A stretch of DNA of 64,000 nucleotides, taken from positions 9,300,001-9,364,000 of the forward strand of contig AP026543.1 of assembly GCA_026075535.2 (NCBI GenBank), in the 5' to 3' direction. The DNA comes from Tricholoma matsutake. Its lineage: Eukaryota > Basidiomycota > Agaricomycetes > Agaricales > Tricholomataceae. A program made the translations under genes and the position numbers. Under the pieces are notes generated by a model that saw nothing but the letters and a program-made list of their open reading frames with translations, was not told the DNA's origin and ran no database searches. Position 1 is the first letter of the stretch. Each line of letters begins with the position of its first letter. Shown here piece after piece: positions 32,817 to 42,140 of the stretch.

Positions 32817-33309
32817 TCAGTCCAGTTGGAGTCCACTAGGACAGGTGGGGGACTGTAAAGTACTGGGAACCTCAAAGAATATGTGGTGAACTTTTGCATC
32901 CTGAAAGACAGGATGGGAATCACAGAAGACGCAGCCATGATCGAGTACTTCATGGACGGACTGCACCCCGAATTACTGAAGAGGGTACACACAATGGAAA
33001 CGGTACCCAATACTCTTGAAGGCTGGATAAAGGCAGCCTTGAAGTATGAAGGCCAATGGAAATGGGCCATGGCAATCCTGGGAAAGACCAGGCAGAATCA
33101 GAGAATAAAAGAAATGACAAAGAAAGGACAGCCCTCTCTTGATATCAACTGACTAACAAACCATGAACGCACGGAACACCTCCGAAAGGGATTGTGTTTC
33201 GTTTGTCACCAGCCTGGACACTGATTGTCCGACCACAGGGATGGAAAGACCCCCACCCAGTCAGGGTCAGCACCTCCTCCCTACCAAAACCGCTTCACCC
33301 AGAAAAAGA

Positions 33310-33862
33310 CTGGGGAGGACACCTATCAGAAGATCTGCACGATGCTGGATGAACTAGAAGAAGGAGAAAAAGAACAAGCCCTCAACCTCCCTCTTGGAGG
33401 AATCGGGTTTTTAGAACAGCGGCCTGATATGATGCCAGTCACTGCTGTAGTCTCCCTAGGGTCTGTACTCTTAGCTACCATGAATAGACAATCTATGCAC
33501 CTGTCTATTCGGGTAGCTGAGTCAGACAATGGGAAAGACGTTGCAACAAATGCGCTCCTCGACTCTGGAGCAGGAGGAGTCTTTATTGACTCAAAATTTG
33601 TCGAACAAGAAGGGATCAAGACATATCCCTTAGGCTGTACCATTTGGGCTACAAATGTGGATGGAACCCTAAACAAGCAGGGAACAATCACTAGATGTGT
33701 GAAGGGGAGGGAGGATCCACATCAATGGGCGAAACTACCCAATGGAGTACCTAGTCACCAGACTAGGGAAAGAATCGGTAATCCTGGGCCTGCCATGGCT
33801 ACGGGAAATAAACCTGATCATCAACTGGAAGAAAGGAACCTTTGAGTTCCAAAACAAAGAAC
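33310..33862 (+). pseudogene. gypsy-2 aspartic protease region
   Basis: The frame at 33225-33700 contains Leu-Leu-Asp-Ser-Gly-Ala-Gly-Gly-Val-Phe-Ile-Asp near 33556-33591, the retropepsin active site (Asp-Ser-Gly in place of the commoner Asp-Thr-Gly). A frame change near 33700 is followed by a segment with Val-Ile-Leu-Gly-Leu-Pro-Trp-Leu near 33778-33801, typical of the end of the fungal gypsy protease. It cleaves Gag-Pol. The region is then cut by the MITE at 33863. Confidence 0.75.
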
Positions 33863-34701
33863 TAGTGTTTAAAGGTCCAGTCTGTAGGACCGAAAAAAAG
33901 ACCGAAACCAAACTGAACTGGACCGATTAGGACCGGACCAGTGGTCTATTTATGGACCGGTCTTTTTCAGTCCGGTTGCTGGTCTTTCATTTTGAAAAAT
34001 ATAGTAGGACCGATGAAAAACCAGTTTAAGCCGGTTGTGACCGGTCTTTTGTCTCAGAATATGTTGGACCTTACTCCCACACATATTTACTTTATTTTCG
34101 GTCCCTGGATCATCAAAAACGGTCAAGAATTGGTTGAGATATGACCAAAAACATTTTTGTATGAGTATTTTGTTGTATCAGAACAACTTTGATTGCATTG
34201 CTTATTACCTGAGCTATAATTTTTTGTTGTACAGCTATATGACATTATAAAGGTAACAACAACACACCTAATTATCTTTACCATGTGAGTTTATTCATAT
34301 AACAGCCCAAATGAGTGTGACTACAAACTACAAATTACAAACTAAAAACTGCAACTTGAATGCATGTCCTTTTGGTTTTGGCCATATCTCAGTCAAATCT
34401 TGATGGAATTGCTTAAATGTTGGATCAGTCTATGGAGTATTACAATTTCTATCCATGAATATAATGTATCTGAGGTAATGGTCATATTTGTTGAGATACG
34501 TATGGGTTATTTGGCACAATAAACTTTACAACAAAAGACCAGTCTGAACCAGTCTTTTTTCAGTCCATGGACAGATTAGGACCGGTCCTAAAAAGTCCGG
34601 TTGCAGTCCTCCAATATCTGGGTCGGTCCTAGACCGGTTGCGGTTGCCGGTTGCCCCATTTGGAAGTAAAAAACCGGACCAGACCAGACCTTTAAACACT
34701 A
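33863..34701 (+). mobile_element. 839-bp hAT-type MITE with 8-bp TSD
   Basis: Ends TAGTGTTTAAAGGTC are inverted at 34687-34701. The duplication caaagaac is exact at 33855-33862 and 34702-34709. The first and last 200 bp are packed with ggaccggt/accggtcc words in both orientations, a pattern typical of hAT transposase-binding subterminal repeats. The middle is AT-rich and non-coding. Confidence 0.93.
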
Positions 34702-35350
34702 CAAAGAACGACAAGCTCAAATCCGACGGATCTGGGAAAAGACAAGAAGAGCTGAACAGGCCCTCCCGAACACCCTAAAGCTTCCCAGGGTCGACACCAA
34801 CGAGGAGGTGCCAAACAATAGAATGGCACGAGTTCGATGTATCGTGGCCAAAACAAGAACGAGGCTCTCTGAAGAAAAAGAAAAGAGCCTTGCCCGGGTA
34901 TGACTAGCTGTGGCAAAAACAAGAAAGAGACTCTCTGAAGAGAGAGAGAGGAACCTTGCCCAAGCCCAATTGGCCATGGCAAAAACCAGAGAAAGGCTCA
35001 CCAAAGAAAAAGAAAGGAGCCTTGCCCAAGCCCGACTGGCCGTGGCAAAAACGAGAGAAAGGCTTTCAGAAAAGAAAGCAAAAGAACTAAATTCTGTCCA
35101 GATAGCCATTGCAAAAACCAGGAGAAACACTCCTAAAGAACCCAGGAACCTCGAAGCAGCATGACGGGCCATTGCCAAAACCCGAGAAAACCAAGAGAAG
35201 AAACAACTGGAAAAGGGCAAAAACAACGAATGCGACAGGACACGGCGAATCTTGCAGAAGATAAAAGAACTGCTGACCTCCACAGGGGAGGAAAGCACCA
35301 GCAAACAAAACTCAAAAATGGCATTATGAAATAGTACAAAAGACCCTCAT
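34702..35350 (+). pseudogene. gypsy-2 pol linker with 22-residue coiled-coil repeats
   Basis: Between protease and RT the frame encodes about six tandem copies of a 22-residue unit (66-bp period) from about 34845 to 35220. The consensus begins Ala-Val-Ala-Lys-Thr-Arg-Glu-Arg-Leu and ends Leu-Ala-Gln-Ala. The charged heptad/hendecad-like pattern predicts a long helix or coiled coil. TGA codons interrupt at 34899 and 35162. Such a linker is not part of the canonical gypsy pol. It might mediate Gag-Pol assembly, but that is speculation. Confidence 0.65.
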
Positions 35351-35750
35351 CAGGAGGCTACCCCAATACATGATCATGGAACCCCAGGTTATGGTACTAA
35401 CAACACCGGAATACCTATGCCCAGGGAGACTCCACCTCAAGTAAAGATCGAAGAGGTACCCGACAAAGGACTACTGGCAGACACAGGCACGGACATATGA
35501 ACGACAAACCAGACCCCGAACAAGACACAATTGAGGATGACTCAGTGTTGATCACATACATGCGAGGCGAACCGGTCATTGGCCTATTCGGACCAGACAT
35601 AGAACTGCCCCTGATGGAGGAAAATTGAGAGCCGACAAGCAGATACATCCGAAAAACAAACATGATCAGCAGGCTCACAAAAGGCAAGGGCTCCCCACAG
35701 TACCTACTCAACTCGGACATATGGATCAGAGCAAAGACATCCATATCTCA

Positions 35751-36965
35751 ACGACTAGTGCATGAACAAGAGGAGGGAAAAGAGACTAGCCAACAAACCT
35801 TGGACGATTTATTGCCACCAGAATACCAGAAGTACAGACAGGTGTTCGAGAAAGCAGCATCTGAACGATTCCCGGAATCAAGGCTGTGGGATCATGCGAT
35901 TGATCTGAAAGAAGGCTTTGTACCAAAAGATTGCAAAGTCTACCCATTGATGCCAAAAGAACAAGAGAAACTCAGTGAGTTTCTAGATGAAAACCTGGAA
36001 AAAGGATACATCTGACCGTCGAAATCACCCATGGCATCCCCATTCTTCTTTGTGTCGAAGAAGGACTCTGATGCTCTATGACCTTGCCAAGACTACCACT
36101 ATCTGAATGAAGGAATGATCCGGAACAACTACCCCCTGCCACTGATCGGAGACCTCTTGGACAAGCTGAAAGGAGCGAGATTTTTCACGAAACTTGATAT
36201 TTGATGGGGATATCATAACGTATGGATAAAGAAAGGAGATGAGTGGAAAGCAGCATTCAAGACTAACCGAGGGCTATTCAAGCCAATGGTGATGTTCTTT
36301 GGGCTGTGCAACTCACTGGCAACATTCCAGGCAATGATGAATGATCTCTTCTGAGATATGCTAGATGAAGGATGGCTCGTCATCTATATGGACGACATCC
36401 TGATCTTCTCAAAAATGGAAGAAGAACACCGGATAAGGACCGAAAGGGTCCTTGAATGACTACGACAATGCAATCTCTACCTGAAAATAGAGAAGTGCAA
36501 GTTCAACGTGCAAGAAGTCAACTTCTTGGGCATGATCATCAGGCCCAACAAACTTGCAATGGACAACACGAAGCTGGCTGGGATCAAGGACTGGCCCACA
36601 CCAAGGACAGTGAAGGATGTAAGATCCTTCCTAGGATTTGGGAACTTCTATTGAAGATTCATCGGACACTTTGCGGATCTGGCCAGACCGCTGAATGATT
36701 TGACGAAGAAGAACCAGAAATTCGAATGGACGAACAGCTGCCAGCAGTCGTTCGATGTGCTGAAAAGGAAATTCAACGAAGCCCCAGTACTGCTGATGCC
36801 AGACGCAACAAAACCATTTGTGGTGGAATCTGATGCCTCAAAATTTGCGACAGGTGCAGTACTCAGACAACAGGATGCCAACGGAGACTGGCACCCGGCT
36901 ATATCTCGCATTCTTTCAATGAAGCAGAAAGAAATTACAAGATATATGACAGGGAACTACTGGGA
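35751..36965 (+). pseudogene. gypsy-2 reverse transcriptase and RNase H N-terminal part
   Basis: RT starts with a Leu-Pro-Pro-Glu-Tyr segment near 35810. It carries the intact Tyr-Met-Asp-Asp box at 36385-36396 and continues into RNase H near 36780. Six in-frame stops (36013, 36079, 36202, 36352, 36457, 36652) are all TGA and stand where the family has arginine. A single-base frame change near 36895-36905 moves the reading frame before the conserved Tyr-x-Ile-Tyr-Asp-Arg-Glu motif. RT would copy the element RNA. Confidence 0.88.
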
Positions 36966-38470
36966 GTGATCCGAGCGCTAGAGACATGGAGACACTACCT
37001 ACAGGGGATGCCATTCCCTGTGACGGTACTGTCCGATCACAAGAACCTGACATATTTCCGTCAGGTGCAGAAACTAAACCAACGACAGGCTAGATGGAGC
37101 ATCTACCTGTCACAATTTGACCTGAAGCTACAACACGTACCCAGATCACAGATGGTACAGTCTGATGCCCTATCAAGGAGAGCAGATCATGTAGCCGAAG
37201 AAGACACCGATAACGAGGACAAGACCATCCTCACCGATGAACTATTTGTGAAAACGATCGATGCTGAACTCCAGGGAGCCCTGGTCTCAGCAATAATGAA
37301 GGACGACCTCGTAAATGAAGCTTTACGAGCCCTGAAGAACAGCAGAACTCCCCCAATCAAGTCTGCATTGGAGGACTGGAAATTTGAAGGCGGCCTGCTC
37401 TTTTTCAAAGACAGGTGCTATGTGCCACAGGATGAAACCCTCCACCGAGCGATCATATGGAAATACCATGACAGCATCACGACAGGGCACCCTGGACAAT
37501 GGCAAACGATTGAACTGATCCGACAAGACTACTGGTGGCCAGGAATGGCCAACTTCATAAAGAAATACGTTGAAGGCTGTGCAAAGTGCCAGCAAATGAA
37601 GATCAACACCCACCCGACAACCCCACCCCCAACACCGATATCATCCAATGCCAGCAGACCATTTGAGCTGGTAACGACAGACTTTATTATGGACCTGCCC
37701 ATAATAAACAGATTTGACTCAATCATGGTTGTGGTAGACCATGGTCTTATGAAGGGGGTAATTTTTATCCCTTGTGCGAAGACGATCGATGCACTTGGCA
37801 CCGCAGACCTCTACCTGCACCATGTGTACACAAGATTTGGACTCCCCGGAAGAATCATCTCAGACAGAGACCCTCGATTCATGTCCAAACTCTTCTGAGA
37901 ACTTGGACAACTGCTCGGAATCAAGCTATCCATGAGCACCGCCTATCACCCCCAGACCGACGGAGAAATGGAGCAAGTAAACCAAGAGCTAGAGGTTTAC
38001 CTCCACATGTTCTGTTTAAACAAACCAGAAGATTGAGAGCGTTATCTCCCAACAGCAGAATTCGTGCACAACCAGAAGATGCACTCCGCAGTAAAACACT
38101 TGCTGTTTTACTTGATGATGGGATATCAACCACACGCTATCCCCACCCCTTATGAAAAGACAAACGTGCCAGCCACCAAACAGAGAATCCAAGAACTTCT
38201 CTCTGCGAGAAGGGAAGCTCTTGCTGCACACAAACTAGCCAGACAGGCTATGGCCACCCAAACAAAAGGGCGATATGAACCATTCAAGGTTGGAGAACAA
38301 GTATGGCTTCACTCCAAGAACCTAAAGATTGGCTACCCAACAAGAAAATTGGCGCCAAAACGAGAAGGGCCCTTCGTGATTGAAGATGCCCTGTCGAGAA
38401 TGACATACCAATTGAAACTGCCGCCAAGATGGAAGATCCACCCGGTATTCCATGCAGCTTTACTCACATG
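36966..38470 (+). pseudogene. gypsy-2 RNase H C-terminal part and integrase
   Basis: The frame continues from Leu-Gly-Val-Ile-Arg through Ser-Asp-His-Lys-Asn-Leu (RNase H) and the linker. An HHCC zinc finger at about 37455-37600 ends Cys-Ala-Lys-Cys-Gln. The DDE core has Asp near 37680, Asp in Ile-Ser-Asp-Arg near 37860 and Glu near 37960. A Gly-Pro-Phe segment is near 38370. TGA stops lie at 37896 and 38034. The integrase inserts the cDNA. Confidence 0.85.
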
Positions 38471-38525
38471 ATAGCATGAGAATGACACTCATGGACAAAA
38501 CTTCCTGACTCCACCACCCCACCTC

Positions 38526-38708
38526 GTGGAAGGAGAAAACAAGTACGAAGTGGAAGCGATCATCGCACACAAGAAGCATGGCAAGACACGCCGTTACCTC
38601 GTGAAATGGGTTGACTACCCGACATCCAAGAACACATGGGAACCTGAATCAAACTTGAAGAATGCCCCCAAGATCCTGGAGGCATATAAGAAGAGGTACC
38701 ACCTCTGA
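38526..38708 (+). CDS. gypsy-2 chromodomain (pol C-terminus)
   Basis: About 60 residues with Tyr-Glu-Val-Glu-Ala-Ile and Tyr-Leu-Val-Lys-Trp-Val-Asp-Tyr-Pro followed by Asn-Thr-Trp-Glu-Pro, the classic chromodomain aromatic cage pattern of chromoviruses. It likely guides integration to methylated histone H3 chromatin. Two stops (TGA, TAG) near 38469-38474 separate it from the integrase. Confidence 0.85.
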   Translation: MEGENKYEVEAIIAHKKHGKTRRYLVKWVDYPTSKNTWEPESNLKNAPKILEAYKKRYHL

Positions 38709-38800
38709 TGAAAACCCAAAACCCCCCCTTTCTTCCCACAACGACACTCCCCAACATGCCTGCCAAACGACAATTTACCCAAGAATACCTATGAAACTGA

Positions 38801-39094
38801 TTGAACGCTGATGCCCTTCGCGTTCACCTCACCCATGATTCACCGAAATACCATCTGGCCAGGATGTGCTTATACTATGCTAGCACTATCGAACAGATGG
38901 AACAAAATCTAGAAGAAGCAATGAATGATGCAGATGCCCTGGGGATCAAACAGACGATCCAGGAGATAATTGCACCATGGTCAGACAGACCAAGAATAGC
39001 TGAGGAGAGACCTCACACCCCCTTAGATTGGCACAGATGGCCACTGACCTTGCTCTTGCCATTCAGTGAGCAGAACGACAGAGACAAACAATGA
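38801..39094 (+). pseudogene. Post-pol reading frame 1 of gypsy-2
   Basis: Downstream of the chromodomain stop a further open frame encodes a helical, acidic segment with no homology I recognise. A TGA near 38801 precedes it, so it may once have been fused to an upstream frame (38733-38800). It belongs to a non-canonical region between pol and the 3' LTR. Confidence 0.5.
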
Positions 39095-39121
39095 GCTCCC
39101 TCTGGAGGCTCCTCCCATTCT

Positions 39122-39481
39122 ATGAAGAACCCGAAGATCATGCCTAGGGCACCCGAAGTAATTGACCTGACCACTCCCGAACCCAAACCACGAGCCACCC
39201 AACCACCTTGGTCCCCTCCACACATGAGACATGCCAGATGTTTCATCTGCCAACAGATAGGCCACTTTGGCCTGATTTGCCAGCAATATGTTTGCAAGTA
39301 CTGCAAACAACGAGGCCCCGGACACTATAGGATGGAATGTCTGGAGAAACCTCGGAAAGATCAAGAAACCGATCAAAGAGAAGCCGAGTGCAGACAGCAG
39401 CTCTTCTTTGACTCAGGATACAACGATTTTAATGATGACACGATGGGAAACATGATGGGAGAACCATATGGAAGGATTTAA
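39122..39481 (+). CDS. Post-pol ORF with two zinc knuckles in gypsy-2
   Basis: A 119-residue frame begins at 39122. After a Pro-rich N-terminus it carries Cys-x2-Cys-x4-His-x4-Cys at about residues 39-52 and a second Cys-x2-Cys-x5-His-x4-Cys shortly after, then an acidic tail rich in Asp, Asn and Met. Zinc knuckles are normally in Gag; here they lie after the chromodomain. A role in nucleic-acid binding is likely from the motif. This frame has no internal stop. Confidence 0.7.
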   Translation: MKNPKIMPRAPEVIDLTTPEPKPRATQPPWSPPHMRHARCFICQQIGHFGLICQQYVCKYCKQRGPGHYRMECLEKPRKDQETDQREAECRQQLFFDSGYNDFNDDTMGNMMGEPYGRI

Positions 39482-39520
39482 AAGACAGAGCTCAAGACGA
39501 TGGCATGACAAGACAAACCC

Positions 39521-39721
39521 ATGCTCACAGGAATTACGATCCTTGCCATCATTGTTGGCACAACCCTGGCTGCAGCGGCAGCCCTCACCTTTGCATTTTG
39601 CCTCTATGCCATCTTCTGACCAAGTCCCAAACCCCCGATTACAGACATTGAATTTGCCATCCTGCAACACCCCCCTTTCAATGATACCACCGACTCCTTG
39701 ACACCGCTACCTAGGGCGTGA
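39521..39721 (+). pseudogene. Post-pol membrane-anchor ORF in gypsy-2
   Basis: An ATG at 39521 is followed by ~30 strongly hydrophobic residues (Ile, Leu, Ala, Val, Phe), long enough for one transmembrane helix. A TGA at 39617 interrupts, then an acidic/Pro segment continues to TGA at 39719. The position between pol and the 3' LTR, with a membrane segment, resembles where some LTR elements carry env-like genes. Sequence similarity to any envelope is not evident. Confidence 0.5.
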
Positions 39722-39886
39722 ACCAGAAGAACCTGATCATGGTCCAAGTTTGGACATGAACTATTCCTCCATTGTACCCCTCGACCCCGACCTACCCACA
39801 TAACCAGACCACACCTGATCAGACCACGAAGAAGAGATGAAGATTTAGGTCGAAGTGTGGAACTTTTGACCATAGTGAGGGGGTAA

Positions 39887-40498
39887 TGTTACAATTTTCC
39901 TTGTAACTCATGGAACCTGACGCACCCAATGATCCCCTCCAGACAGGAGGCACCCCTTGACTCATGCCTGTGGCATGCCCTTGACACCAGATGAACCTAC
40001 AATGCATGCCGACAGCATGCATTCGATCCCCTTCCCATGGAAGGCACCCTTGATGCATGGTGACTCCATGCACCTGAACCCATTCACACACATGCTGTGA
40101 TACAACAGCCCCTTGACATGAGCACTCCTTGACATCGGACACCTCATGCAAGGCATAAGGCTTATTGTTTCTGTTGTTACTTGATATGCATCTACCATTC
40201 CGATTGGACGATAGGGACCTCCCTTCTAGTATAAGTACTGCAACTTGTAGTAGGGATGTCCTTAGTTTAGATCTAGGCATTCTACAGCCTTAACTTGCAA
40301 CTCACAAACTTATTCGAAACCACTAAGGAAACCCCTTAGTGCGTGAACCTGAACGACTCTATGCAGAAGTCCTGCTAGAGTGCACTATCAATCTTACATC
40401 GGACGCTCCAAGTAAGACCAGTGCCAAATGACTCGTTGAGGAAGCACCTCGTTGAATGACATCGACTAGATCGAGTGGTTGAGGCTTTGCCCTTAACA
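39887..40498 (+). repeat. gypsy-2 3' LTR
   Basis: 612 bp, preceded by a polypurine tract (gtgaggggg) at about 39875-39884 and followed by the TSD atgca. Confidence 0.92.
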
Positions 40499-40503
40499 AT
40501 GCA

Positions 40504-41830
40504 CCAAGGTTCCCTAACGGTGGATGAATTTATTTTGCAGTTCAAAGCAGAAGCTTCGCAAACGGATATGGGAGAAGCCACATTGGTAGAGTTTTTGAAA
40601 GCAGGATTAAATCCCTCTTTATTCAAGTCTATCTACCGACTACCTTCTATGCCAGAGAAGTTGGACGAGTGGTATAATTGGGCAATGCGCCTTGACCAGC
40701 AATATCAGCAGGAACAGGCAGAGTCAAAGTTGATGTACAGAAGTAGTAAATTCGGAAAGTCATCAGGAGGGAAGTCTGAGAAAGGAAAGGCACCTCAGGT
40801 GCAAGCTCCTAGGGCACAGCCACCAGCCATGGCAGTGACACCTATAGTTACGGAGTCAGCAGCACCAGCAGAGGCAATGGAGGTTGATCAAGCAGGGAGA
40901 TGAGCCCCACTTAAATGTTTTAACTGTGGGCAGTTAGGACACATCACTAGGAATTGTAGGCAGAAAAGAAAGATTAGGGAAGCTACAATCGAGGAAGTGA
41001 AGCCAGAGGAAGGCAGGCAGAAGAATTTTGTGGAAGAGTCCCAGTGAAGGTTTCCCCATTGGTTACCCAGAATCGTTACAATGTATTAGTGTCTGAGGAA
41101 ACCCAGAGTAAATCAGAAAAGGAAATTGAGGAGGAGTACAACTGTTGCAAATCATGTGACCAAGGAAATTGCCGAGCACTATTTCTGAAAACCCCTAAAT
41201 TCTTTATTCGCTCTGTGTGAATAGAACCTGAAATTACCTTGACTGTGGGACTGAAGACAGTGGACACGCATGCAGCGATTGATGTGGAAGCATTGCTTGA
41301 TAGTGGTGCTACAGGATTATTCATTAATCAGTCCTTAATTACTGGAAACGGTATCAGCACATGCAAGCTGGGGCAACCTATAATGGTGTACAATATTGAA
41401 GGAACAGTCAATCGTGGAGGAACTATCAAGGAGGAGGTGACTATGGTACTAAAGTATCAAGAGCATCAGGAGCAAGCCGTATTCAAAGTGTGTGATCTTG
41501 GGAAAACCAATCTAATAATAGGATGTCCGTGGTTACAGAAGCATAATCCTGAAATTGATTGGAAAACTGGAAAAGTACAAATGACCCATTGTTCTAAAGA
41601 ATGTAATGTGTATGGAAGGAAGATGAAGAAGGAAAAAAGGAAAAAGAGAGAGAAAGAACATCCAAGGAAGTATTCTGTTACGATGGAGGAAGTGGAGGAT
41701 GAGGAAATGCCAAATGGGGAAGTTCCAATCATGATCGAGAAAGAAGAGCAGAAGCAAACCTTTAGAGCAATTTGTGGAGGACAGTCGTGTGACAAGAATA
41801 TTGCAAAGGTGGAGAAGCCAGTGGAGGAAT
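40504..41830 (+). pseudogene. gypsy-4 gag and protease fragment
   Basis: A capsid-like frame to 40903 ends at TGA. Immediately after it is a zinc knuckle Cys-Phe-Asn-Cys-x4-His-x4-Cys (about 40918-40960). The protease frame at 41239-41830 has Leu-Leu-Asp-Ser-Gly-Ala-Thr-Gly-Leu-Phe near 41295-41324 and Gly-Cys-Pro-Trp-Leu near 41523-41537. Then comes a Lys/Glu-rich linker. It is a different family from gypsy-2. The N-terminus was joined to the cassette fragment at 28728 before gypsy-2 inserted. The 3' part is replaced by Helitron-2 sequence at about 41830. Confidence 0.75.
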
Positions 41831-42140
41831 GGGTGCCCAGACATTGTCGCACATGTGTTTGAGCAGAAGAAGAATGCCTTGATCACGGATATCAAAGCTG
41901 GTGTTTTGGGTAAGGTGGTGGCCCACATCCATACCATTGAGTTTCAGAAGAGAGGCCATCCTCATATGCACCTTCTGAATCTTCTGGACCCTGTTGACAA
42001 AATCCATGATGCCTATGACATCCACTCCATTGTATCAGCACAGCTGCCTGATCCAATCACACAGCCTTTGCTGTATCAGACTATAACCCCCAGTGAGAAA
42101 TCCATTGATACTAGGCAACATATTTTGATGTGATGAGGCT
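41831..42140 (+). pseudogene. Helitron-2 Rep fragment
   Basis: The frame from about 41835 reads through Pro-Asp-Ile-Val-Ala, Ile-Glu-Phe-Gln-Lys-Arg-Gly-His-Pro and His-Met-His-Leu-Leu (HUH motif near 41965-41973). A Gln-Leu-Pro-Asp-Pro segment follows. It is a family distinct from Helitron-1. It ends in TGA near 42131; no Y2 or helicase motif follows. Confidence 0.75.

Larger units (their letters stand above)
30020..32864 (+). mobile_element. Composite-1: tRNA-like, hairpin and array-bearing element
   Basis: Terminal inverted repeats TCTTTACACTCCCCCACC (left) and ACTTTACAGTCCCCCACC (right, complement) bound the element. A 9-bp duplication gggaacctc flanks it (30011-30019 and 32865-32873). 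From left: inverted GGAGTCC-type array, minus-strand tRNA-like module, two hairpin-intron cassettes, a variable G/C-rich part, a five-stem hairpin cluster, plus-strand tRNA-like module, a ~760-bp 11/22-bp tandem array, right end. No transposase is encoded. The 9-bp duplication would fit a Mutator-like mobiliser, but that is inference from one copy. Confidence 0.85.
29653..33300 (+). pseudogene. gypsy-2 gag, split by composite-1
   Basis: The Gag frame runs from about 29653 with in-frame TGA codons at 29706 and 29781. It continues through a helical capsid-like region to 30019, where composite-1 is inserted. After one copy of the 9-bp duplication gggaacctc it resumes at 32865 in a matching frame and ends the capsid part near 33152. 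A Cys-x2-Cys-x4-His zinc knuckle follows near 33195-33240, with TGA after the His. Gag would assemble the particle and package RNA. The zinc knuckle's last Cys is not evident. Confidence 0.75.
28729..40498 (+). mobile_element. gypsy-2: complete Ty3/gypsy chromovirus with nested insertions
   Basis: Two 612-bp LTRs (28729-29340 and 39887-40498) begin TGTTACAATT and end CTTAACA. The 5-bp duplication atgca flanks the element (28724-28728 and 40499-40503). Order inside is gag, protease, a coiled-coil linker, RT, RNase H, integrase, chromodomain and extra ORFs, the Ty3/gypsy order. Two younger insertions lie within: composite-1 in gag (30020-32864) and a hAT MITE (33863-34701). Without them the element is about 8.1 kb. 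Many TGA stops and one frameshift make it non-autonomous today. Confidence 0.93.

Noticed and set aside
31867..32889. A 340-codon open frame with a repeated 22-residue pattern
   Set aside because: It is the translation of an 11/22-bp non-coding tandem array that is open in all six frames.
34717..35304. Minus-strand 195-codon hydrophobic ORF
   Set aside because: It is the antisense shadow of the gypsy-2 coiled-coil linker repeats.
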